Shown here: positions 1 through 6,029 of the stretch, in pieces
Layout of the letters: every line of letters begins with the position of its first letter
How positions within the stretch are numbered: the first letter of the stretch is position 1
Source: SFLA01 sp045533895
Lineage (GTDB): Bacteria > Bacillota > Clostridia > Oscillospirales > CAG-382
Reading direction: 5' to 3'
Length of the DNA: 9,445 nt
NCBI GenBank assembly: GCA_045533895.1
Contig: JAZSIT010000170.1
Location: forward strand, 1-9,445
Translations under genes and position numbers: made by a program
The notes under the pieces: model-generated
Database searches by the model: none
What the model saw: only the letters and a program-made list of their open reading frames with translations
Told to the model about the DNA's origin: nothing

Positions 1-1072
1 CGTAACCCTTTTCGGCGAAAGCCATGGCGGAGAGATAGGCGCGGTAATAGACGGAATAGCTCCCGGCATTCCCATAGATAACCAATATATTTCTTCCCGC
101 CTTTCTATGCGGCGTCCTTGGGGAAAACTGTCCACTTCCCGTCGCGAGGACGATGAATACCGTATTGTGAGCGGTGTTTTTAACGGTTATACCACAGGTG
201 CACCACTATGTATTCTTATTCCCAACAAGGATACCGACAGCAGTAAATACGCCGCTTTGCAATATACTCCCCGTCCCGGACACGCAGATTATACTGCCAA
301 CTGCAAATATCACGGATTTCAGGATTATCGCGGCGGCGGTCATTTTTCCGGCAGAGTAACGGCACCCCTTGTTGCCGCAGGTGCAATAATTATGTCTGCG
401 CTTAAATCAAAGGGAATAAATATCGGCACTCATATCAGCGAGATTGCAGGTATCAAAGATATTTCTTTCGGTACTGACCTTGAAAATGATATAAACAATC
501 TTAATTCCTCTCTTTTCGCCGTGCTTGACACTAAAGCCGGAAAACAGATGCAGGAAAAAATTGAAAAAGCCGCAAAAGACGGGGACAGTGTCGGCGGTGT
601 CCTTGAAACTGCCGTTACCGGAGTTCCCGCAGGGGTAGGTGAGCCTTGGTTTGATACGGTTGAGAGTGTTATTGCCCACGGTATATTCAGTATTCCTGCC
701 GTAAAAGGCGTTGAATTCGGTGCGGGCTTTGCTTCTTCCGTAATGCGCGGCAGCGCGGCAAACGACGCTTTTCGTATATCGGACGGCACTGTTATTACAG
801 AAACCAACAACAACGGCGGCATTAACGGCGGCATAACCAACGGAATGCCCATAGTTTTCCGTACGGCCGTAAAGCCCACGCCTTCGATTTTTGTTCCCCA
901 GAACACAGTTGACCTTAAGAGGGAAGAAAACACTGTGTTGAGCCTTGCGGGCCGCCACGACCCTTGCATAGTCCACCGCGCCCGCGTGGTTGTTGACAGT
1001 GTTACCGCAATTGCCCTTGCAGACCTTTTGTGTATTCGCTTCGGCACAGATTGGCTAGGGGGTAACAGATGA
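1..1072 (+). CDS. aroC: Chorismate synthase, 5'-truncated by the window edge
   Basis: AroC catalyses the last shikimate-pathway step: anti-1,4-elimination of phosphate from EPSP to give chorismate, using reduced FMN, in the cytoplasm. The reading frame is open from base 2, upstream of the ATG at 107, and includes the family signature FGESHG (bases 11-28), so the true start lies before the window and roughly ten residues are missing. Further signatures are RPGHADYT (272-295), the YRGGGHFSGR glycine-rich flavin/substrate region just after it, NNNGGINGGITNG, and GRHDPC near the C-terminus. HFSG replaces the RSSA of E. coli AroC, a variant I recall from Firmicutes. The visible length (about 356 residues) fits a complete family member of about 360. 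The stop overlaps the next start as ATGA. Function is very confident. Confidence 0.96.
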   Translation, partial: VTLFGESHGGEIGAVIDGIAPGIPIDNQYISSRLSMRRPWGKLSTSRREDDEYRIVSGVFNGYTTGAPLCILIPNKDTDSSKYAALQYTPRPGHADYTANCKYHGFQDYRGGGHFSGRVTAPLVAAGAIIMSALKSKGINIGTHISEIAGIKDISFGTDLENDINNLNSSLFAVLDTKAGKQMQEKIEKAAKDGDSVGGVLETAVTGVPAGVGEPWFDTVESVIAHGIFSIPAVKGVEFGAGFASSVMRGSAANDAFRISDGTVITETNNNGGINGGITNGMPIVFRTAVKPTPSIFVPQNTVDLKREENTVLSLAGRHDPCIVHRARVVVDSVTAIALADLLCIRFGTDWLGGNR

Positions 1073-2337
1073 AATACGGACTTATCGGCGAAAAATTAGG
1101 GCACAGTTTTTCCAAAGATATTCATAAAATGCTGTTGACGGGAGATTACACTCCTGTCGAACTGACGCAGTCAGAGCTTGACGTTTTTTTGAAAAAGATG
1201 GATTTTTCTGCCATAAACGTAACCATTCCCTATAAGCAGGCTGTTATTCCTTATTTGCATTATATCGATGAAAACGCCCGTAATATCGGTGCTGTAAACA
1301 CCGTTGTTAATAAAGACGGCTTGCTTTACGGATATAATACTGATTTTTACGGTTTAAGCGTGCTGGTAAAAAAGACAGCAGGGGATATAACAAACAAAAA
1401 GGTTATAATTCTCGGCTCGGGCGGTACTTCCCGCACTGCGTATGCTGTTGCAAAAAGCCTTGGCGCGGCGGAAATATACCGTGTAAGCAGAACGGGAAAA
1501 GACGGTTCGGTTACCTATGATTACATGTATGAAAACCTTTTGGATGCAGATGTGGTTATAAATACAACTCCTGTCGGCATGTATCCCGAATGTGAAAAAT
1601 CCCCCCTTTGTCTTGAAAAATTTATCCGTCTTTCTGCGGTGGTGGACGTTATCTTTAATCCCCTTTCCACCGGTCTGGTTTTGAACGCCCGTGAAAAAGG
1701 TATCTCCGCAGAGGGAGGACTGTATATGCTGGTGGCGCAGGCGGTTGCGGCATCCGAACACTTCGCCTCGGTAACTTATCCCGAGGATACGGTTGATAAT
1801 ATATACCGAAAGATTCTTAATTCAAAGCAAAATATTGTTCTTACGGGAATGCCCGGAAGCGGTAAAAGTACCGTGGGTAAAATACTTGCAGAGTCTATGG
1901 GACGAAAGTTTTACGATATTGATTCGGAAATAGTATCCTATACCGGAATGGAAATAACCCAAATATTTGCACGGTACGGAGAAGCAGGATTCCGTGACAT
2001 AGAAACAGAAATAACCAAGAAATTATCAGCTCTTTCAGGCGTTATAATTTCCTGCGGAGGCGGCACTGTTTTAAGGGACGAAAATATTAACGCACTGCGC
2101 CGCAACGGTGTTATATTTTTTATCGACCGTCCTCTTTCCCAGCTCATACCCACTGCGGACAGACCGCTTGCATCTGATGTTGAAGCCATAAAGACTCGTT
2201 ATAACGAGCGCATTGACAGATATATCTCCACCTGCGATGTGCGTATTCCCGTTGAAGGAGACGCTCAAAGGGTGGCAGTGAGAATCAGAAAGGAATTTTT
2301 AAGTGAAACTACTTGTAATAAACGGACCCAATCTTAA
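1069..2337 (+). CDS. aroE-aroK: Bifunctional shikimate dehydrogenase - shikimate kinase fusion (AroE-AroK)
   Basis: One 422-residue chain carries two consecutive pathway enzymes. Residues 1 to about 250 are NADP-dependent shikimate dehydrogenase: GHSFS substrate motif (11-15), NVTIPYK with catalytic Lys56, NTD with catalytic Asp92, the dinucleotide loop GSGGTSR (116-122), NTTPVGMYP, and GGLYMLVAQA near its C-terminus. Residues about 255-415 are shikimate kinase: Walker A GMPGSGKST (260-268, Lys266), shikimate-binding DID (Asp283, Asp285), GEAGFRDIE with Arg309, the CGGG turn (329-332), lid DRPL (Arg365) and Arg381 aligning with the RxPLY motif. All key residues of both halves are present, so both should be active, converting 3-dehydroshikimate to shikimate and then shikimate 3-phosphate. 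The ATG overlaps the aroC stop and has AGGGGG six bases upstream. The 3' end overlaps aroQ by 35 bases, giving a short non-homologous tail. Confidence 0.95.
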   Translation: MKYGLIGEKLGHSFSKDIHKMLLTGDYTPVELTQSELDVFLKKMDFSAINVTIPYKQAVIPYLHYIDENARNIGAVNTVVNKDGLLYGYNTDFYGLSVLVKKTAGDITNKKVIILGSGGTSRTAYAVAKSLGAAEIYRVSRTGKDGSVTYDYMYENLLDADVVINTTPVGMYPECEKSPLCLEKFIRLSAVVDVIFNPLSTGLVLNAREKGISAEGGLYMLVAQAVAASEHFASVTYPEDTVDNIYRKILNSKQNIVLTGMPGSGKSTVGKILAESMGRKFYDIDSEIVSYTGMEITQIFARYGEAGFRDIETEITKKLSALSGVIISCGGGTVLRDENINALRRNGVIFFIDRPLSQLIPTADRPLASDVEAIKTRYNERIDRYISTCDVRIPVEGDAQRVAVRIRKEFLSETTCNKRTQS

Positions 2338-2737
2338 TATGTTGGGTATCCGCGAGCCTTCTCATTACGGCACAGAGACCTTTGAATCTCTTTGCGACCG
2401 AATAAATGCTTTCGCTTTGGAAAGCGAAAACGATATTACTTTGTATCAATCTAATCACGAGGGCGACCTTGTAGACGCAATACAGCAGGCATATTTTAAC
2501 GGAACGGAAGGCATTGTCATAAATCCAGGTGCATATACCCATACCAGTATCGCGTTAAGAGATGCACTGTCTGCAGTGAAAATACCCACTGTTGAAGTAC
2601 ATATTTCCGATGTTAACTCCCGCGAAGATTTTCGTAAAATAAGCTATATCCGCGATGTTTGTGTAAAAACAATATTGGGTCACGGAACTGCGGGATATTT
2701 TGAGGCTATTGATTATCTATTGGAAGGTAAAAAATAA
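2303..2737 (+). CDS. aroQ: Type II 3-dehydroquinate dehydratase
   Basis: AroQ dehydrates 3-dehydroquinate to 3-dehydroshikimate, supplying the AroE half of the preceding fusion. It is a small cytoplasmic enzyme, normally a dodecamer. At 144 residues it has the family length. Visible motifs are NGPNLNMLGIREP (7-19) with Arg17, catalytic Tyr22 in the flexible lid (HYG), QSNHEG (49-54), NPGAYTHTS (74-82) and VEVHIS with catalytic His100, followed by REDFR. The usual HISN reads HISD here, a mild substitution. The start is GTG at 2303, supported by AAGGA at 2290-2294 eight bases upstream and by the conserved MKLLVINGPN beginning. It starts inside the last 35 bases of aroE-aroK, implying translational coupling, and its TAA shares a base with the aroA ATG. 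Confidence 0.96.
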   Translation: MKLLVINGPNLNMLGIREPSHYGTETFESLCDRINAFALESENDITLYQSNHEGDLVDAIQQAYFNGTEGIVINPGAYTHTSIALRDALSAVKIPTVEVHISDVNSREDFRKISYIRDVCVKTILGHGTAGYFEAIDYLLEGKK

Positions 2738-3954
2738 TGAGAGTCAGTATTTCAGCAGGTAAGGCGGAGGGCACTGTTTCCGCACCTGCTTCAAAAAGTA
2801 TGGCGCATCGTATGCTTATTTGCGCCGCCCTTGCCAATGGTGTCAGCACGGTACACGACGTTCCCAATTGTGATGATGTAAAAGCAACTATAGAATGTTT
2901 AACCAAGCTGGGCGCAAAATTCCAATACGACCGTAATAATGTCGTAACCGTTTACGGTACTGATATTAAAAACGCCGCTCCTACCGATGCACTTTATTGC
3001 AATGAAAGCGGCAGTACCTTAAGATTTCTTGTTCCCATCTGCCTTTTGTGCGGTAAAAATGTGCTTATGACAGGGGCACCCTCCTTGTTCCGCCGTCCCC
3101 TCGGCGCATACGAGGAGTTGAGCAAAGAAAAAGGCTTTGTGTTCTTGCAGGATGGTAACAGCGTTGTTCTTCACGGACCTATTTCTTCCGGTGAATACCG
3201 CATTTCAGGTGACGTAAGCAGTCAGTTTATAAGCGGTCTTCTCTTTGCATTACCGGCTCTTGATAACGACAGCACGGTTAACATAATTCCTCCTGTAGTA
3301 AGCCGTCCGTATATTGATCTTACTCTGCAGGCATTGCGCGAATTCGGCGTCGATGCTCGTTGGACAGACGACCATACCATACTTGTTCCCGGCGGAAAGG
3401 GTTATGCTCCTACAGAAACCACCGTTGAGGGAGATTATTCCGGCGCGTCTTTTTATGCAGCTCTTAACGCTCTGGGCAGTAATATAAACATACTTGGATT
3501 ACGTGAGGATACTCTGCAGGGTGATAAGATATACGAAAAACATTATGCTCTCCTTGAAAAGGGAATCCCAACCGTTCATATAGGCGATTGTCCAGATCTC
3601 GGTCCTGTGCTATTTGCTGTTGCGGCGGCAAAATACGGCGGTGTGTTTACGGGTACGTCCCGTCTCCGCTATAAGGAAAGCGATAGGGCGTCTGCAATGG
3701 CGCAGGAGCTTGAAAAGTTTGGTGTTTCGGTAACCGTACACGATGATTCTGTGGTTGTATATCCCAACGGTTTTCACAAGCCGGAGACTATTCTTTGCGG
3801 ACATAATGACCACCGTATCGTAATGTCGCTGGCAGTTTTACTTACCCTTACCGGCGGCGAGATCTCGGGAGCAGAGGCTATTTCCAAAAGCTTTCCCGAT
3901 TTCTTCAAGGGACTTGAATCTCTGGGAATAGAGGTAAAATACCATGAAGATTAA
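2737..3954 (+). CDS. aroA: 3-phosphoshikimate 1-carboxyvinyltransferase (EPSP synthase)
   Basis: AroA transfers the enolpyruvyl group of PEP to shikimate 3-phosphate, giving EPSP; it is the glyphosate target. The 405-residue protein is slightly shorter than E. coli AroA. The substrate signature APASKSMAHR (16-25; Lys20, Ser21, Arg25) opens the protein. Then come NESGSTLRF (89-97), the RRPLG loop (119-123), SSQFISGLLFALP (161-173), EGDYSGASFYAA, DCPDLGP with Asp287 as the probable catalytic acid, RYKESDR (311-317; Lys313, Glu314), NDHR (357-360) and KSFPDFF (384-390). The PEP-loop motif differs from the E. coli NAGTAMRPL form: the position matching Pro101 is Phe97 here. The ATG follows GGAAGG by nine bases and shares one base with the aroQ stop; the 3' end overlaps tyrA by 11 bases. 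Confidence 0.96.
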   Translation: MRVSISAGKAEGTVSAPASKSMAHRMLICAALANGVSTVHDVPNCDDVKATIECLTKLGAKFQYDRNNVVTVYGTDIKNAAPTDALYCNESGSTLRFLVPICLLCGKNVLMTGAPSLFRRPLGAYEELSKEKGFVFLQDGNSVVLHGPISSGEYRISGDVSSQFISGLLFALPALDNDSTVNIIPPVVSRPYIDLTLQALREFGVDARWTDDHTILVPGGKGYAPTETTVEGDYSGASFYAALNALGSNINILGLREDTLQGDKIYEKHYALLEKGIPTVHIGDCPDLGPVLFAVAAAKYGGVFTGTSRLRYKESDRASAMAQELEKFGVSVTVHDDSVVVYPNGFHKPETILCGHNDHRIVMSLAVLLTLTGGEISGAEAISKSFPDFFKGLESLGIEVKYHED

Positions 3955-4801
3955 TAAAAACACCAATATTCTCATAATAGGTCTCGGCCTTATGGGGGGA
4001 AGCTACGCAATGGCTCTTTCAAAGCAAGGATATAAAGTAAACGCAATAACCCTTGAACAAAAGGATATCGATTATGCTATAGAAAAAGGCATGATAAATA
4101 ATGGTGCCACCTTTGCTGACCCTGCTTTGATACATGGCGCCGACCTCATTGTTTTTGCTTTGTATCCTACAACTTTTATAAAATGGATAAAAGAAAACCA
4201 ACACCTGCTCAAAAGCGGCGCGGTATTTACCGATGTTACGGGTGTGAAGACCTCGGTGGTATACGAGTTGCAGTCCATGCTACGCGATGATGTGGAGTTT
4301 ATTCCTGCCCATCCTATGGCCGGCAGAGAGCGAAGCGGCGTTGAGTTCAGCGACGACAGCGTTTTTATCGGTGCAAACTATATCGTCACACCTACCGATA
4401 AAAATACCGAAGACGCCATAGAAACCTGCAAAGCATTGGGCGAAACTCTCGGCTTTTCGCGTATTTCAGTGCTGTCTCCCGAAGAGCACGATGAAATGAT
4501 AGCTTTTCTTTCCCAGCTTACCCACTGTATCGCCGTTACGCTGATGACAGCAAATGACAGCGAAAATCTTGAAAAATATACGGGCGACTCATTCCGTGAT
4601 CTCACCCGAATATCCAAGATAAACGACGTTATGTGGAGCGAATTGTTTTTAATGAACAAGGATGCACTTCTTAAGCAGATGGATGCGTTTTCTGCCGAAT
4701 TTTCCCGCTTTCGTGAGTATATTGCCGACGGCAAACGTGATGAGATGCGCGCGGTAATGCGTAAAGCAGGGGAAAGACGAATAAGGTTTGATAAAAAATA
4801 A
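3944..4801 (+). CDS. tyrA: Prephenate dehydrogenase, short form without ACT domain
   Basis: TyrA oxidatively decarboxylates prephenate to 4-hydroxyphenylpyruvate, the tyrosine branch after chorismate. The protein has 285 residues. An N-terminal Rossmann fold shows GLGLMGGS (13-20). The substrate signature HPMAGRERSG (123-132) holds the probable catalytic His123. LSQLTH (189-194) corresponds to the usual SHLPH motif, with the first His replaced by Gln, and GDSFRDLTRI (214-223) is the GGFRDxTRI-like helix. No ACT or chorismate mutase domain is attached, so allosteric control by tyrosine through ACT is absent and mutase must be encoded elsewhere. The ATG at 3944 lies inside the end of aroA, with GAGGT eight bases upstream. 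An arogenate or cyclohexadienyl dehydrogenase is possible because substrate preference cannot be read from sequence. Confidence 0.92.
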   Translation: MKINKNTNILIIGLGLMGGSYAMALSKQGYKVNAITLEQKDIDYAIEKGMINNGATFADPALIHGADLIVFALYPTTFIKWIKENQHLLKSGAVFTDVTGVKTSVVYELQSMLRDDVEFIPAHPMAGRERSGVEFSDDSVFIGANYIVTPTDKNTEDAIETCKALGETLGFSRISVLSPEEHDEMIAFLSQLTHCIAVTLMTANDSENLEKYTGDSFRDLTRISKINDVMWSELFLMNKDALLKQMDAFSAEFSRFREYIADGKRDEMRAVMRKAGERRIRFDKK

Positions 4802-4817
4802 GGACGGTAAAAACAAA

Positions 4818-5849
4818 ATGAATATGGAATTTCAACGTAAACTACCCATTCCCGCAGAGATAAAGGAGCAGTATCCCGTAACTGCGGAAATGGCGCAAAA
4901 TAAAGCAAAACACGACGAGGAGATACGCAAGGTATTTACCGGTGAAAGCGATAAATTTATACTGGTTATCGGTCCTTGCTCTGCCGACAGAGAGGATGCA
5001 GTGCTGGATTATATCCACCGTCTCCGCACCGTGCAGGACAAGGTTGCGGATAAAATACTCATAATCCCTCGCATATATACAAATAAACCCCGCACTACCG
5101 GCGCAGGATATAAGGGTATGCTTCATCAGCCCAACCCCAATGATAAGCCTGATATGCTTAAAGGCGTTATCGCAATCCGCCAGCTTCATATGCGCGCATT
5201 GGCAGAAACGGGATTTGGCTGTGCAGATGAAATGCTTTATCCCGAAAACTACCGCTATGTTTCGGATCTGCTTTCATACGTGGCTGTCGGCGCAAGAAGT
5301 GTGGAAAACCAAAACCACCGCCTCACCTCATCCGGTCTTGATATACCCGTCGGTATGAAAAATCCCACCAGCGGCGACCTTTCGGTTATGATGAACGCTA
5401 TCTACGCTTCTCAGCACGGTCATACCTTTATTTACCGTGGCTGGGAGGTAAATTCCCAAGGCAACCCCTATACCCACGCCATACTCCGCGGAAGTGTAAA
5501 CAAGCACGGTCAGTCAATGCCCAATTATCATTATGAGGATCTTATAAGACTGTTTGAAATGTATTCCGCATCCGAACTGGTAAATCCTGCGGTTATAATT
5601 GATACCAACCATTCCAATTCCGGTAAGCAGTATCTTGAGCAGATACGCATTTCCAAAGACGTAATGCATACCCGCAGATGCTCTGCAGACCTTTGCAAAA
5701 TGGTAAAGGGTCTTATGATCGAAAGCTATATCGAGGACGGATGCCAGAAGATAACCGATAACGATATTTACGGTAAATCTATTACAGATCCTTGCATCGG
5801 CTGGGAAAAGACAGAAAAACTTATTTACGAAATTGCAGACGGGCTGTAA
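4818..5849 (+). CDS. aroF: 3-deoxy-7-phosphoheptulonate (DAHP) synthase, class I AroFGH type
   Basis: This enzyme condenses PEP and erythrose 4-phosphate to DAHP, the committing step of the pathway. It is a metal-dependent TIM-barrel enzyme of the AroF/G/H (type I-alpha) family. Counting from the ATG at 4818 (343 residues), GPCS gives metal ligand Cys54. KPRTT (Lys90-Arg92), GAR (Arg160) and KNPTSGD (Lys181) bind phosphates. The other metal ligands are His265 in NHSNS, Glu302 in IES and Asp324 in SITDPCIGW. The frame can begin at a TTG at 4788 overlapping tyrA, but the ATG at 4818 has AAGGACGG at 4800-4807 about ten bases upstream and fits family length, so I prefer it. An ATG at 4824 is also possible. 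No chorismate mutase or ACT domain is attached. Which amino acid inhibits it cannot be read here; the aroF symbol indicates the family only. Confidence 0.94.
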   Translation: MNMEFQRKLPIPAEIKEQYPVTAEMAQNKAKHDEEIRKVFTGESDKFILVIGPCSADREDAVLDYIHRLRTVQDKVADKILIIPRIYTNKPRTTGAGYKGMLHQPNPNDKPDMLKGVIAIRQLHMRALAETGFGCADEMLYPENYRYVSDLLSYVAVGARSVENQNHRLTSSGLDIPVGMKNPTSGDLSVMMNAIYASQHGHTFIYRGWEVNSQGNPYTHAILRGSVNKHGQSMPNYHYEDLIRLFEMYSASELVNPAVIIDTNHSNSGKQYLEQIRISKDVMHTRRCSADLCKMVKGLMIESYIEDGCQKITDNDIYGKSITDPCIGWEKTEKLIYEIADGL

Positions 5850-5855
5850 GAGACA

Positions 5856-5883
5856 CCCCTAAAATGCATGCGCATTTTTGGGG
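5856..5883 (+). other. Hairpin just downstream of the DAHP synthase stop
   Basis: CCCC (5856-5859) pairs with GGGG (5880-5883). After one T-T mismatch, AAAATGC (5861-5867) pairs with GCATTTT (5872-5878) around a four-base loop. It starts six bases after the aroF stop. The 3' side is followed by ACCCCGAAAAAA rather than a T tract, so it is not a standard intrinsic terminator. It may stabilise the mRNA 3' end or be a dispersed palindromic element. The following CCCC (5885-5888) could compete with the first CCCC for the GGGG strand only over a one-base loop, so a switch is unlikely. Confidence 0.5.
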
Positions 5884-5909
5884 ACCCCGAAAAAAATCAC
5901 TCCGATAAC

Positions 5910-5938
5910 AAAAGGACGAGAAATATTCTCGTCCTTTT
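5910..5938 (+). terminator. Probable rho-independent terminator of the aro operon
   Basis: A perfect 13-bp stem pairs 5910-5922 with 5926-5938 around a three-base loop (ATA). The core is GGACGAG/CTCGTCC with A/T flanks. The downstream stretch (TTTT within the stem, then CTCTGTTT) is T-rich but interrupted, so strength is uncertain. Its position between the last aro gene and a fresh promoter supports termination. Confidence 0.78.
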
Positions 5939-5951
5939 CTCTGTTTGGTTG

Positions 5952-5972
5952 TACAAAACTCTACGTTTTGTA
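5952..5972. promoter_or_regulatory. Inverted repeat, candidate operator for the XRE-PRTase regulator
   Basis: Perfect 8-base arms TACAAAAC (5952-5959) and GTTTTGTA (5965-5972) flank a five-base spacer. The 21-base element ends two bases before the -35 hexamer of the downstream promoter. Its size and symmetry suit an XRE-family dimer, and the next gene encodes one. The regulatory role is inferred; as RNA it would not be transcribed from the promoter at 5975-6002. Confidence 0.5.
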
Positions 5973-5974
5973 AG

Positions 5975-6002
5975 TTGAAAGTTTGCGTACATATGATATA
6001 AT
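5975..6002 (+). promoter_or_regulatory. Sigma-A type promoter for the regulator-pyrF operon
   Basis: TTGAAA (5975-5980) and TATAAT (5997-6002) are separated by 16 bases, and a TG one base upstream of the -10 (5994-5995) gives an extended -10. Transcription would start near 6009, leaving a leader of about 20 bases with AGAGGTG (6018-6024) before the ATG at 6030. Such a short leader leaves no room for a PyrR-type attenuator or riboswitch, so control is probably at initiation. Confidence 0.8.
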
Positions 6003-6029
6003 GTAATTATTAAACATAGAGGTGCAGTT

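Noticed and set aside
107..109. ATG at 107 as the start of chorismate synthase
   Set aside because: The frame is open and clearly homologous upstream to base 2, including FGESHG, so this Met is internal.
814..846. GGCGGCATTAACGGCGGCAT short repeat in aroC
   Set aside because: It encodes the conserved GGINGGI segment of chorismate synthase and needs no other explanation.
407..1047. Long open frames antisense to aroC (two frames)
   Set aside because: Low-complexity translations with no recognisable domain, opposite a strongly conserved gene; they are shadows of its codon pattern.
4788..4790. TTG at 4788 as the DAHP synthase start
   Set aside because: The extra ten residues are lysine/asparagine-rich and non-homologous; the ATG at 4818 has its own ribosome binding site.
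4378..4908. 176-codon minus-strand open frame across the tyrA-aroF junction
   Set aside because: It lies wholly opposite conserved coding sequence and its translation has no family features.
5140..5358. 72-codon + strand open frame inside the DAHP synthase gene
   Set aside because: Out-of-frame shadow within a conserved enzyme; no independent ribosome binding site.
5850..6029. Riboswitch, T-box or small RNA in the 180-base gap
   Set aside because: No T-box or aptamer-like conserved core is visible, and the downstream leader is only about 20 bases; hairpins, an inverted repeat and a promoter account for the gap.
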